A program made the translations under genes and the position numbers. A stretch of 64,000 nucleotides of DNA from an uncultured Bacteroidales bacterium (lineage in GTDB: Bacteria; Bacteroidota; Bacteroidia; Bacteroidales; F082). The stretch lies in NCBI GenBank assembly GCA_900318265.1, contig ONKA01000011.1, positions 1 through 64,000 of the forward strand, in the 5' to 3' direction. This document shows, piece after piece, positions 51,863 through 60,349 of the stretch. Each line of letters opens with the position of its first letter. Within the stretch, counting starts at the first letter, position 1. Under the pieces are notes generated by a model. That model made no database searches, was not told the DNA's origin, and saw only the letters and a program-made list of their open reading frames with translations.

Positions 51863-53302
51863 ATGCGTAAAGCAGCAACTTATATTGTCTTGGCAAGTCT
51901 GGCCTTGGCCTCCTGTGCCCACCGTCCAGAGCCAAGCGGCCCCATTCCAACCCAGCAACAACTGGAATGGCAACAGCTTGAAACATACGCTTTTATCCAT
52001 TTCGGCCTGAACACCTTCAACGATATGGAATGGGGCTTTGGCAACACGCCGTCCTACACCTTCAATCCTACGAATTTGGACTGCGAGCAGTGGGCCAAGA
52101 CCTTGAAAGCCTGCGGGATGAAGGGGGTGATCCTTACTGCGAAACACCACGACGGTTTCTGCCTTTGGCCGACCGAGACCACGGACTATTGCATCAGGAA
52201 CACCCATTATAAAAATGGGGAAGGGGACTTGGTCAAGGAACTGGCGGAGGCCTGCAAGAAGCACGGTTTGAAGTTCGGCCTTTACCTCTCGCCCTGGGAC
52301 CGCAACCAGGCGGATTACGGCTATCAGGCTTATGTGGACATCTATCACAAACAGATTGAGGAACTTGTGAGCAACTATGGACCCTTGTTCGAGTTCTGGT
52401 TCGATGGTGCTAATGGCGGTACAGGTTGGTATGGAGGCGCCGACGAGATGCGCTCCATCGTTGCCGAGCAATACTACGACTATGAGAAGGCGAGGAGCAT
52501 CGTATGGGAATACAGCCCCGAAGCGAGCATTTTTGGCGGTACTGTCCCGACCTTGCGTTGGATTGGCAACGAGGAAGGCAAGGCCAATGCCACGCAGTGG
52601 TGCATGTATAAAACTGATTTTGAGTCGCTTAATAACACCAAAGCCCTGCAACAAGGCTATCGTGATGGTGAGGCATGGCTACCTGCCGAGGTGGATGTCT
52701 CCATTCGTCCAGGATGGTTTTATCATGAGAGTGAGGATGACCAAGTGAAGACTATGGAACAACTGATGGATTTGTATTACCAAAGTGTGGGACATAATAC
52801 CAATCTCTTGCTCAATTTCCCCGTGAATCAAGATGGTAGGATACCGAGCATTGACTCGGCCAATGCCGTGCAATGGTATCAGAAGTTGCAAGATGAGTTT
52901 TCCGACAACCTGCTGAAAGACTGTAAGGTGACTGCCAGCAACACAAGAGGATGCAGATTCAAGGCCATGAATGTGTTGAACAACGAGTACACCCATTACT
53001 GGGCAACGGAAGACAACATCCATCAAGCTGAACTCATCTTTGAATTTCCTCAAACTACGGCTTTCAACCGCTTGTTTTTGCAAGAGTATATTCCTTTAGG
53101 ACAGAATGTTGACGCATTCTATTTGGACTATTACTTTAATGGTAAATGGTTGCCTATTGAAACCAATGAACCTACCACTACAATTGGATACAAGCGACTG
53201 CTTCGTTTCCAGATCGTTAAGGCCGATAAGTTAAGAATTAGGTTTAAGGTATTTAAGGGCACTTTGTGCATTAATAAGGTTGGTGCGTATTATGTTGAAT
53301 GA
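51863..53302 (+). CDS. Alpha-L-fucosidase (GH29), lipoprotein
   Basis: 479 aa. Lipobox (LALASC), then a GH29 catalytic domain (about 35-330) with the nucleophile Asp in EFWFDGANGG and the early AKHHDGFCLWPT block, followed by a C-terminal beta-sandwich (about 345-479). It releases terminal L-fucose, probably from host glycans; the DNA lies divergent from the galactose operon, so fucosylated galactosides are a plausible common diet. The ATG at 51857 is an alternative start, giving MIMRKAA. Confidence 0.94.
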   Translation: MRKAATYIVLASLALASCAHRPEPSGPIPTQQQLEWQQLETYAFIHFGLNTFNDMEWGFGNTPSYTFNPTNLDCEQWAKTLKACGMKGVILTAKHHDGFCLWPTETTDYCIRNTHYKNGEGDLVKELAEACKKHGLKFGLYLSPWDRNQADYGYQAYVDIYHKQIEELVSNYGPLFEFWFDGANGGTGWYGGADEMRSIVAEQYYDYEKARSIVWEYSPEASIFGGTVPTLRWIGNEEGKANATQWCMYKTDFESLNNTKALQQGYRDGEAWLPAEVDVSIRPGWFYHESEDDQVKTMEQLMDLYYQSVGHNTNLLLNFPVNQDGRIPSIDSANAVQWYQKLQDEFSDNLLKDCKVTASNTRGCRFKAMNVLNNEYTHYWATEDNIHQAELIFEFPQTTAFNRLFLQEYIPLGQNVDAFYLDYYFNGKWLPIETNEPTTTIGYKRLLRFQIVKADKLRIRFKVFKGTLCINKVGAYYVE

Positions 53303-53307
53303 ATATG

Positions 53308-53391
53308 AAAAATCGCTTGCGATTTTTGTCTCTAATTCAATAATATGACTTCAGTAATTCTCCAATTCTCCAATTCTTGATAAAAAAGAAA
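53308..53391 (+). repeat. Dispersed hairpin-plus-tail element, copy 2
   Basis: AAAATCGCTTGCGATTTTT hairpin, then a tail matching copy 1 (25546-25625) with TCTCTAATTCA, ATGACTTCA and CCAATTCTTGA. It can end the fucosidase and lies directly before the UDG-like gene. Confidence 0.75.
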
Positions 53392-53955
53392 ATGATAGAA
53401 TATCATCCACTGAAACCGTTTCTCCCAGAAAACGCGAGAGTCTTGTTCCTCGGCAGTTTCCCGCCGCCAAAGAAGCGCTGGTGCATGGACTTTTTCTACC
53501 CCAACTTCATCAATGACCACTGGCGCATCGAAGGGCAGATCTGGTTCGGCGACAAGAACCATTTCGTCGACGTCGATCGCAAATGCTTCAAAATGAATGA
53601 AATCATGGCATTTCTGAATGAAAAAGGCATCGCTTTTTTCGACACGGCTACGGCAGTCAATAGGTTGAAAGACAATGCCTCGGACGCCTTTTTGGAAATC
53701 GTGGAGCATACTGATATTGATGCGTTATTGAATCAGATGCCGCAATGCCACGCCATCGCCACGACGGGCGAAAAAGCCACCATCGAAGTGTGCACTTATT
53801 TCATTATCGATACGATCCCTTCGCCCAATACAAAAGTGGCTCTTGAAGATGGTTTATCTTTGTATCGATTACCCTCATCTTCAAGAGCCTATCCATTATC
53901 ATTTGACAAAAAGGTTGAAGCCTATCGCAGGATGTTTGAGGCGGTGTTTACCTAG
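53392..53955 (+). CDS. Uracil-DNA glycosylase-superfamily protein
   Basis: 187 aa from the ATG at 53392. RVLFLGSFPPPKKRWCMDFF carries a glycosylase-superfamily G-x-x-P motif, and ATTGEKATIEVCTYF fits the second half. Members excise damaged bases; the exact specificity is not visible. Its 3' end overlaps the convergent sir2 gene by 8 bp. Confidence 0.8.
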   Translation: MIEYHPLKPFLPENARVLFLGSFPPPKKRWCMDFFYPNFINDHWRIEGQIWFGDKNHFVDVDRKCFKMNEIMAFLNEKGIAFFDTATAVNRLKDNASDAFLEIVEHTDIDALLNQMPQCHAIATTGEKATIEVCTYFIIDTIPSPNTKVALEDGLSLYRLPSSSRAYPLSFDKKVEAYRRMFEAVFT

Positions 53956-54700
53956 TCATCAAGGCGTCAATTGCTGGCAGGATCTCACCGGATTTGCCTT
54001 CGAGGTAGATGTCTGTGATGTAGTTCGTATAGGTCGAAGGCTCCATGTTGATTTCGATAATCTTGGCGCCGTTGCGCTTGGCGATGCCAGGAATCATATT
54101 GGCTGGACTGACTTGCCCCGAAGTGCCGATAATGACAAAAGCGTCGCAGTTCTCGGCAGCACGCACCGAGCCGTAATAGGCGTCTTCGGGGATGCCTTCG
54201 CCGAAGAAGATGAAGTCGGGCTTCATCAGGCCGCCGCACTGGGCGCAACGGGGCGGTTCCTCAGTGAGTGTCAGGCTCTTAGCATCGACCTTGTGGCCGC
54301 ATTTGGTGCAGACGAAGCGCGACATGTTGCCATGGAACTCATACACCACGCTGTTGCCTGCCACGGTGTGCAGGTCGTCGATATTCTGTGTGATGACGCT
54401 GCTCAAACGGCCTTCCTTCTCCCATTTGGCCAGGACGAGATGCCCGGGATTGGGTTTGATGTCCTTGTTGCTGAAGAAGTTATAGAACACCTCGCGGATG
54501 ATCTTCCACGACTCCTTGGTGTGGCGATAGTAGAAGTCGATGTCGAGTGAGTTAGGGTCGTACTGGTTCCAGATGCCGCCCTCGCCACGGAAAGGCGGGA
54601 TGCCGCTCTCAGCCGAAGTGCCGGCGCCGGTGAAGCCCACGATGTTCTTCGCCTTGGAGAGGATTTCGGCGGCTTGCTTGATTTTTTCTTCGTTATTCAT
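53948..54700 (-). CDS. NAD-dependent protein deacylase (Sir2 family)
   Basis: 250 aa. FTGAGTSAESGIPPFRGEGG is the NAD-binding signature, catalytic His is in VVYEFHGNMS, and the zinc cysteines are in CTKCGHKVDA and CAQCGG. It removes acyl groups from lysines and makes O-acyl-ADP-ribose. A 152-bp dispersed element begins 7 bp before its start codon and supplies the whole 5' region. A macro-like gene lies beyond the element, divergent. Confidence 0.93.
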   Translation of the reverse strand: MNNEEKIKQAAEILSKAKNIVGFTGAGTSAESGIPPFRGEGGIWNQYDPNSLDIDFYYRHTKESWKIIREVFYNFFSNKDIKPNPGHLVLAKWEKEGRLSSVITQNIDDLHTVAGNSVVYEFHGNMSRFVCTKCGHKVDAKSLTLTEEPPRCAQCGGLMKPDFIFFGEGIPEDAYYGSVRAAENCDAFVIIGTSGQVSPANMIPGIAKRNGAKIIEINMEPSTYTNYITDIYLEGKSGEILPAIDALMTR

Positions 54701-54706
54701 AGCGTG

Positions 54707-54858
54707 TTGTTTTTAATCACAAAACTTGCAAAACCCGACAAAACCTTATTGCTTGGCATAGGAAAGCGGCCAACCGGCACGCTTTCCGGCGGCGACGCAG
54801 TTGCGCAGCCGCCCACGCTAAATGATGGTTTTGTATGTTTTGTCGGTTTTGTGACATA
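54707..54858. repeat. 152-bp dispersed element, copy 1
   Basis: Near-identical to 62673-62824 (about nine in ten bases by eye). Inverted ends (TCACAAAACNNGCAAAAC with GTTTTGTCGGTTTTGTGA) flank a GC-rich hairpin core (GCGGCCAACCGGC to GCAGCCGC). Confidence 0.9.
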
Positions 54859-54915
54859 GATTATATTTCGATGCAAAGTTATACAAAAAATCTTGCTGGA
54901 TAAGCTGAAAATTTG

Positions 54916-54923
54916 TATATTTG
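54916..54923 (+). promoter_or_regulatory. -7 box (TATATTTG) for the macro-like/radical SAM operon
   Basis: TATATTTG 27 bp before the chosen ATG; the surrounding 50 bp closely resembles the BRO promoter at 58579-58628. Confidence 0.65.
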
Positions 54924-54949
54924 CAAAGTAAATGAAAGCATCACGGAAT

Positions 54950-56401
54950 ATGCAAACACAAAACCAAAGAGTCTATAAAGGCATTGAGCGACCATTATAT
55001 ACGCCAGATGCCATTTCTTCATTGAAGCCTGATGAAGTGTTCGTTTTTGGCAGTAACCTTCAAGGGCACCACGGCGGTGGTGCGGCACGCATTGCACAGA
55101 TGAGATTTGGCGCCATCTATGGACAGGGCGTCGGCTTGCAAGGACAAAGCTATGCCATCCCAACCATGCAAGGTGGTCCCGATACCATCCAGCCCTATGT
55201 CGACCGGTTCATTGCCTTTGCCATGGATCATACGGAGCTGTTTTTCTATGTCACACGCATAGGATGTGGCATCGCTGGCTTCAAAGACCAAGATATCGCT
55301 CCTTTGTTTGCCGATGCATTGGACATAGAGAATGTTTGTTTGCCTGAATCTTTCACAAAAATCATCGAGCAACTATCGCCAAGGAGACCTAACGAACCTT
55401 TCCCTGGAATCACACGCACCACTAGCATCAGATTGTACCAACAAGGACAAGCCCGCACCTTGGCAGATATAGCCATGGCACTTAATGATCAGAATCATTA
55501 TTCTGATTTGGAAAGCTTTATGCGGGATTTTGACGATGTGATCAAATCGTATAGGGAAAGGGGTACCGTTAGTTTTGAGATTTGCAAGATGGTTAAAGAG
55601 CTAATACGGGACAATGAGTCGACATTGTTTTCAAATTACGGCTATCTGGATTTTGATAAGTTTATCGAAATGGTGGACAATCTGTCTGCGTCAGATGAAA
55701 ACAATCCTTTGGAAATCATATACAGCCGAAGGGAGAAGACCAAAATGTTGAGACTTGCGGCTTTGCTCAACGACATTATGCATTACACCACCGCATCTGA
55801 TTTAATGAATGATTTGAGTTCAATTGCATACGGTAGGTTTAATTGTGGTGACAATCGCTTTATGAACGACCCATTCCGTTATCCGCTTTCCTATTTCAAG
55901 CAAGGGCTGGAACTGTTATGGGATGAGATTCAAGATAACGGTTATATGAGTAATGCGCTTTTGGAGAAAAAGATGTTCACCGAACACGAAGAAAGCGTAG
56001 ATGAGTACGGACTGAAACATGTTATCAGAAACGAGTACAAGCAAGACGGCCCCGACCATCCGGAAGTGTATTATCCGAAAAGGATAGGTACGGCTCCCGT
56101 GTATCTGCTTGACGATAACTATCTGGATCATTGTTCGGGAAGGCCATTGCTTGTCAAGTCATGTGGCGACGGCAAAGGCCCTTATGCACATCATACTTTG
56201 TATGAGATGGAGCTTGTCGAAGGCATTCTCAGGGGTGAATGCAGAAAAGGCAATTACGAAGAGATAGGAGGTTATTATATTCCTGTTGGTGATGATTCAA
56301 AGCCTATCTTCAAACAAGGACATGGAAAAATGGAGTTTGATATCCTTCCTGACAAAAGTCGTTTTTTGCAAAGAATACGCAAGAACGCAGGGCATTGCTA
56401 A
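54950..56401 (+). CDS. A1S_2505-like (macro-like) domain protein with unknown C-terminal half
   Basis: 483 aa. Residues about 15-125 match the A1S_2505 phage-type non-structural protein family: EVFVFGSNLQGHHGGGAARI, GAIYGQGVGLQGQSYAIPT and VTRIGCGIAGFKDQDIAPLF. Phage proteins of this kind are about this domain alone. The remaining ~350 residues are new to me: a helical segment (about 160-330), then a beta-rich C-terminus with CSGRPLLVKSCGDGKGPYAH and IGGYYIPVGDDSKP. Its stop overlaps the next ATG by one base. The start at 54950 is chosen over 54932, which would leave a leader of only about 4 nt. Confidence 0.72.
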   Translation: MQTQNQRVYKGIERPLYTPDAISSLKPDEVFVFGSNLQGHHGGGAARIAQMRFGAIYGQGVGLQGQSYAIPTMQGGPDTIQPYVDRFIAFAMDHTELFFYVTRIGCGIAGFKDQDIAPLFADALDIENVCLPESFTKIIEQLSPRRPNEPFPGITRTTSIRLYQQGQARTLADIAMALNDQNHYSDLESFMRDFDDVIKSYRERGTVSFEICKMVKELIRDNESTLFSNYGYLDFDKFIEMVDNLSASDENNPLEIIYSRREKTKMLRLAALLNDIMHYTTASDLMNDLSSIAYGRFNCGDNRFMNDPFRYPLSYFKQGLELLWDEIQDNGYMSNALLEKKMFTEHEESVDEYGLKHVIRNEYKQDGPDHPEVYYPKRIGTAPVYLLDDNYLDHCSGRPLLVKSCGDGKGPYAHHTLYEMELVEGILRGECRKGNYEEIGGYYIPVGDDSKPIFKQGHGKMEFDILPDKSRFLQRIRKNAGHC

Positions 56402-57279
56402 TGGAAGCATTTGGCAAAGAAATACAGATTAAACGTTTCGGTTGTAACTGCTTGGATGAACCAGGGCAACCCATCGACCCGTCGGTCAACCTATTCGTCA
56501 AAGTCACCAAAAGCTGCAATGCCCGTTGCCTGTTTTGTAGCAATGCTGAAACCTCGATGCCCAGCGTGCCTTTCAATGTGCCCAAATTGCTTGAAATCAT
56601 AAGGGAATTGAAAGCCGCAGGAATCAGAGTGAATCGAGTGAACATCACGGGCGGAGAGCCTTCGGTGGTTTCGGCATTGGTGGAGGAAATCCTTCAAAAG
56701 ATGGAGGATCCTGTCTTTACTGATTTACACTTGCATCTGAACACAAATGGGCTGCTGCCACAATCCCAGAGACTTATGCGTCATCCGCGTTGGGATAGCA
56801 TTTCCATGTCGCTTCATCATTATGACTTGTCCAAACTCTCTGAATTATATGGATGTGAAATCCCAAACAGGGCGTTCGACTTTGAAGGAATCGACAGGCA
56901 ACGTCTTAATGCCAGCTGCAACTTGATCAAAGGATACATCGACTCTCCCAAGGAAGCCTCCAAAATGCTTGATTTCGCTTTGGAGCTTGGCCTTCCCAGG
57001 ATCGGATTTGTCGCCTTGATGAAAGTGAACGCCTTTTGTCAAGACCATTTTGTGGATTTGGAGGACATCCATCTTGACACCCTTCCACATGTCTATTTCA
57101 CCAAGTCTATGGATAGGGGTAGTGACTGTAAATGCTCTAACTATCTTTACAACAAAAACTTGAAGATATTGGAGATTTATATGCGAAACTATGCCAATCC
57201 CCAGTATTGTGAATCGTCCTTGGTCTATGATGGTGAGTTTTTGCGTCAGGGCTTTCATCAAAACAACATCATCTATTGA
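56401..57279 (+). CDS. Radical SAM protein 1 of the macro-like operon
   Basis: 293 aa. The radical SAM cluster is CNARCLFC in KVTKSCNARCLFCSNAE, and the SAM-site ITGGEPSVV follows. The C-terminus holds more cysteines (DCKCSNYLY, QYCESSL) which might bind an auxiliary cluster, and ends DGEFLRQGFHQNN. It is not a viperin: the flanking motif differs. The substrate is unknown. It is translationally coupled to the macro-like protein and followed after 3 bp by a second radical SAM enzyme. Confidence 0.82.
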   Translation: MEAFGKEIQIKRFGCNCLDEPGQPIDPSVNLFVKVTKSCNARCLFCSNAETSMPSVPFNVPKLLEIIRELKAAGIRVNRVNITGGEPSVVSALVEEILQKMEDPVFTDLHLHLNTNGLLPQSQRLMRHPRWDSISMSLHHYDLSKLSELYGCEIPNRAFDFEGIDRQRLNASCNLIKGYIDSPKEASKMLDFALELGLPRIGFVALMKVNAFCQDHFVDLEDIHLDTLPHVYFTKSMDRGSDCKCSNYLYNKNLKILEIYMRNYANPQYCESSLVYDGEFLRQGFHQNNIIY

Positions 57280-57282
57280 AGT

Positions 57283-58548
57283 ATGACGATAGCTGAACTA
57301 TACGAGTCAAGGAAGGACGATCCGCGGTTGAACACTTCATATCCGTTGCATCCTGAGGATTGGGCAAAATATCGTGTGGAGGGGCCGCTTCCTTTCAACG
57401 ATGAAAAACGGCTCTCGTTTTATATCCATATTCCTTTTTGCAGGCAGCTATGCTCGTTTTGCGAATACACCCGAATGCTTTGCCCTCATGAAGGCTTGCA
57501 GGAACGTTATCTTCGTACAGTGGCCAAGGACATCAGGCATTTCAAAGAGCAAAACCATGGCTTCACGCTTATGGGTTGTGATATAGGAGGTGGTACGCCC
57601 ACCGCTTTGTCGGAAAAGAACTTCTTGTTGCTGATGGAGGTATATAGGAACGCCTTGTCGGGATTGGAGCTTTCTTCTGGATACGAGCCAAGTATTGAAG
57701 CCACTTTCGACACCCTTACGGAAGCGAAATTAAAGGGTGTTGTAAATGCCGGCATACACAGGTTGTCTTTGGGAGTACAGTCTTCCTGCGATGCCATCAT
57801 GAAGAGACATCGTCGGTTGGGCAGTGATGAGAGACAGATGTCGGATGGGCTTGCCATGGCTGAAAAAATCGGCATCAAAAAGGTAAACCTTGATTTCATG
57901 TATGGCTTTCAAGGACAAAAAGAGGCTTCGATCGACCGGGACCTCGAACTTATCGGCCACCTGCATCCGCAACAAGTCACGTTATATGAATTGCGGACAA
58001 ACATGCTTGCATCAAATGCTTCTCTTTCGAAAGAAGCGTTGTATGACCAATATTCACAGTATTACGATGGTATTATAGGTCTGGGCTATAAAGGAAGGTT
58101 TGGCCAAAACACATTCTCCCTGGATGCCGATGATTATGGCGTTTCATCATATCTCAAAGAAAGAATGATCAACGGTGCATCATACAAAGGATTTGGCTTG
58201 TCGGCACAAAGCATGAGCTGCGCTGGGGTTTCGTATAACGTTGGGAAACTGTCGAAGGATCCCATGCAAGCCTTGAACGAAAATGGCTATCAAGAAGAAT
58301 ACACTTATTTGTTGCCTTCAAAAGAGCAGGCCGCCAAGTATATGGCCATATCCGCCTACCATGGCTCTTTTTCTGTAAATAGGCTGTTGGAGTTGGGAAT
58401 AGACAAGGATTTCTTGGATAAAAGACTTGATTTCTGTTTCTCACAAGGCCTTTTATTCATGGGTGAAAATGACAGAATATTTGTTACCAAGAAAGGTTTT
58501 GCCCATTATGGAGCGGTGTTTTCGCTGTTCTATGGGGATGAGGGCTAG
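57283..58548 (+). CDS. Radical SAM protein 2, HemW/HemN-like
   Basis: 421 aa. FYIHIPFCRQLCSFCEYTRM holds the CxxxCxxC cluster in the HemW-like context, followed by GGGTPTAL, HRLSLGVQSSCDAIMKRHRR and NLDFMYGFQGQ; the C-terminal domain (about 300-421) is of the HemN_C kind. The Cys-x-Phe variant of HemW's CxxxCxYCDF differs, and a true heme-chaperone is expected elsewhere, so this is probably a specialised paralogue acting with the two upstream proteins on an unknown substrate. Confidence 0.82.
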   Translation: MTIAELYESRKDDPRLNTSYPLHPEDWAKYRVEGPLPFNDEKRLSFYIHIPFCRQLCSFCEYTRMLCPHEGLQERYLRTVAKDIRHFKEQNHGFTLMGCDIGGGTPTALSEKNFLLLMEVYRNALSGLELSSGYEPSIEATFDTLTEAKLKGVVNAGIHRLSLGVQSSCDAIMKRHRRLGSDERQMSDGLAMAEKIGIKKVNLDFMYGFQGQKEASIDRDLELIGHLHPQQVTLYELRTNMLASNASLSKEALYDQYSQYYDGIIGLGYKGRFGQNTFSLDADDYGVSSYLKERMINGASYKGFGLSAQSMSCAGVSYNVGKLSKDPMQALNENGYQEEYTYLLPSKEQAAKYMAISAYHGSFSVNRLLELGIDKDFLDKRLDFCFSQGLLFMGENDRIFVTKKGFAHYGAVFSLFYGDEG

Positions 58549-58609
58549 GGTTGTCCGATTCGTCTTGTGTTTTCTATAAAAAAATCATGCAAAATAATCT
58601 GAAAATGCG

Positions 58610-58617
58610 TATATTTG
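58610..58617 (+). promoter_or_regulatory. -7 box (TATATTTG) for the BRO gene
   Basis: TATATTTG 28 bp before the ATG at 58645. Confidence 0.65.
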
Positions 58618-58644
58618 CAGAGTTAATGAACAATTGGAAAAACT

Positions 58645-59502
58645 ATGACACAAAAGCAAGCCATACAACTATTTGAGGAAAAACGGGTGCGTACCGCATG
58701 GGATACTGACAGGGAAAAATGGTGGTTTTCCATCGTTGATGTGGTTTCCGTGTTGACAGACAGCGACTATCAAACAGCGCGAAAATATTGGAAAGTGCTG
58801 AAAGGCAGACTAATAAAGGAGGGATTTGAGTTGGTAACAAATTGTTACCAACTGAAAATGCAGTCCACTGATGGCAAGCGTTATCTTACCGATGTTGCTG
58901 ATACAGAACAACTTTTCCGCGTTATCCAATCCATTCCGTCGCCGAAGGCAGAGCCTTTCAAGCAGTGGATGGCACAGGTGGCGGCCAAACGCATCGACCA
59001 AATGCAAGACCCCGAGCTCTCCATTGAACAGGCCGTGGCCGATTATCGCAGGTTGGGTTATTCGGAGGCATGGATCAATCAGCGGATAAAGTCGATTGAG
59101 GTTAGGAAGCACCTGACCGATGAGTGGAAGCGCGCTGGATTGGAGGAAGGCGTGCAGTTTGCCTCGCTGACCGATATCATCTATCGCCAGTGGAGTGGCC
59201 TTTCCGCCAAGGAATACAAGCAATTGAAGGACTTGAAGAAAGAGAACCTGCGCGACAACATGACGGACCTTGAAATTGCCATCAATATGCTTGCGGAGGC
59301 CACTACGACACAGATTTCAAGGAACGAGAATCCAAAGGGAATGGCCGAGAGTGCTGGTATTGCCCGCCGAGGCGGAGCCGTGGCGAACGATGCACGCAAG
59401 GCCGTGGAGAAAGAAACAGGGCAGTCAGTGGTCTCGCCATTGAACGCCAAACAGATTGCACAGGGAGAGGCGGAATTGCTGTTGGATGGCGAGCAGGATT
59501 AA
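58645..59502 (+). CDS. BRO-N/DinD-like phage-type antirepressor protein
   Basis: 285 aa. The BRO-N start (REKWWFSIVDVVSVLTDSDY, RKYWKVLKGRLIKEG) is followed by the DinD-like half with RRLGYSEAWINQRIKSIEVR. Proteins of this kind bind DNA and are common in prophages, islands and SOS regulons. It has a promoter like that of the radical SAM operon, which suggests joint control or duplication. No phage structural genes are present. Confidence 0.85.
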   Translation: MTQKQAIQLFEEKRVRTAWDTDREKWWFSIVDVVSVLTDSDYQTARKYWKVLKGRLIKEGFELVTNCYQLKMQSTDGKRYLTDVADTEQLFRVIQSIPSPKAEPFKQWMAQVAAKRIDQMQDPELSIEQAVADYRRLGYSEAWINQRIKSIEVRKHLTDEWKRAGLEEGVQFASLTDIIYRQWSGLSAKEYKQLKDLKKENLRDNMTDLEIAINMLAEATTTQISRNENPKGMAESAGIARRGGAVANDARKAVEKETGQSVVSPLNAKQIAQGEAELLLDGEQD

Positions 59503-59510
59503 AAAAGTTG

Positions 59511-59518
59511 TATATTTG
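59511..59518 (+). promoter_or_regulatory. Orphan -7 box (TATATTTG)
   Basis: TATATTTG just after the BRO stop; only a nine-codon frame (ATG at 59522) and the long palindrome lie downstream. Confidence 0.45.
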
Positions 59519-59621
59519 CGGATGAAAATAAGAAAACAAAAGGAATAATTTGAAATCAAAATATTGAAACACAAAAAGATAGAATAAACTAACATAATAA
59601 TAGCATTTGCTATCGTTCGGA

Positions 59622-59739
59622 TTCATCTGAAATGTGAGAAGTTTCTAATTGAGTTAATACCGAAGGAAGTTAGCAGATGCCACGCCAAGGCGTGGGTCTG
59701 ACTTTCGGTGTTATGGCACTTCTCACAGCCACAGATGAA
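59622..59739. repeat. 118-nt imperfect palindrome
   Basis: Nested stems: TTCATCTG/CAGATGAA at the ends, GTGAGAAGT/ACTTCTCAC, ACCGAAG/CTTTCGGT, and the tip CCACGCC-AA-GGCGTGG (59680-59695). It fills much of the 353-bp gap between the BRO and lipoprotein genes. It could be a small RNA, a MITE or a transcript-folding element; overlapping short frames on either strand look like by-products. Confidence 0.7.
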
Positions 59740-59855
59740 AAAGTTAAGGCTCACGTCTTTCTTTTTGTTCTTTCTGAACATAGCCAACAAATTAAGAAAT
59801 TGTTTAATCAAAAAAAACTGATGAGCCAACAGGATAAAATGGGCAATATGGTAAA

Positions 59856-60338
59856 ATGAAAACAAAACTGTTAGTATTAATGCTGATTGCGGCAATGTCT
59901 TTTGTTTCTTGCCAGAAAGAAAATGTTGACAATGGAACAACTCACAACGAAGTTATCAATAATGACGACAATGGCGGGGATAATAACGGAGGAAACGAAA
60001 ATGGGGGAAACAATAATCTTTATTTTCGTTTTAGTAGTACAGGCACAAATTTGGATTGGCGTTCTGGAAGAACTTCTGTATATTTTGAATCAAATACGGA
60101 ATGGTCGGTCACATTAGACAAATCACATTTTGGTGCTTCTGCTTCTGTTTCCCCGACATCTGGTAACGGAAGAGGTAGTGTAATGGTTTCGTATGGAGAA
60201 GAAAATGATCATTACAACTGCTCCGATTATTTGTATGTTAAGTTCAGGTATGTTGACAAAGTTTACTCCAATGGTGACAAACACTATGATGTTAAGTCAT
60301 ATACCATAACAAGACGATACCATTTAATTGAACCTTAA
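59856..60338 (+). CDS. BACON-like lipoprotein
   Basis: 160 aa. Lipobox (SFVSC) at about residue 19, an Asn/Gly-rich linker with tandem GGNxNGG, then a single beta-domain with VYFESNTEWSVTL and SVSPTSGNGRGSVMVSY, like the BACON or related carbohydrate-binding folds. Its DNA is AT-rich and the gene looks acquired. It opens a cluster with two small membrane proteins. Confidence 0.72.
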   Translation: MKTKLLVLMLIAAMSFVSCQKENVDNGTTHNEVINNDDNGGDNNGGNENGGNNNLYFRFSSTGTNLDWRSGRTSVYFESNTEWSVTLDKSHFGASASVSPTSGNGRGSVMVSYGEENDHYNCSDYLYVKFRYVDKVYSNGDKHYDVKSYTITRRYHLIEP

Positions 60339-60349
60339 CGCCATAACAT

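Noticed and set aside
56401-57279. Possible prokaryotic viperin
   Set aside because: The residues around the CxxxCxxC cluster do not follow the viperin pattern, and no nucleotide kinase neighbours it.
59623-59940. Minus-strand cysteine-containing frame across the 118-nt palindrome
   Set aside because: It exists because the palindrome is open on both strands; it also runs into the lipoprotein gene start.
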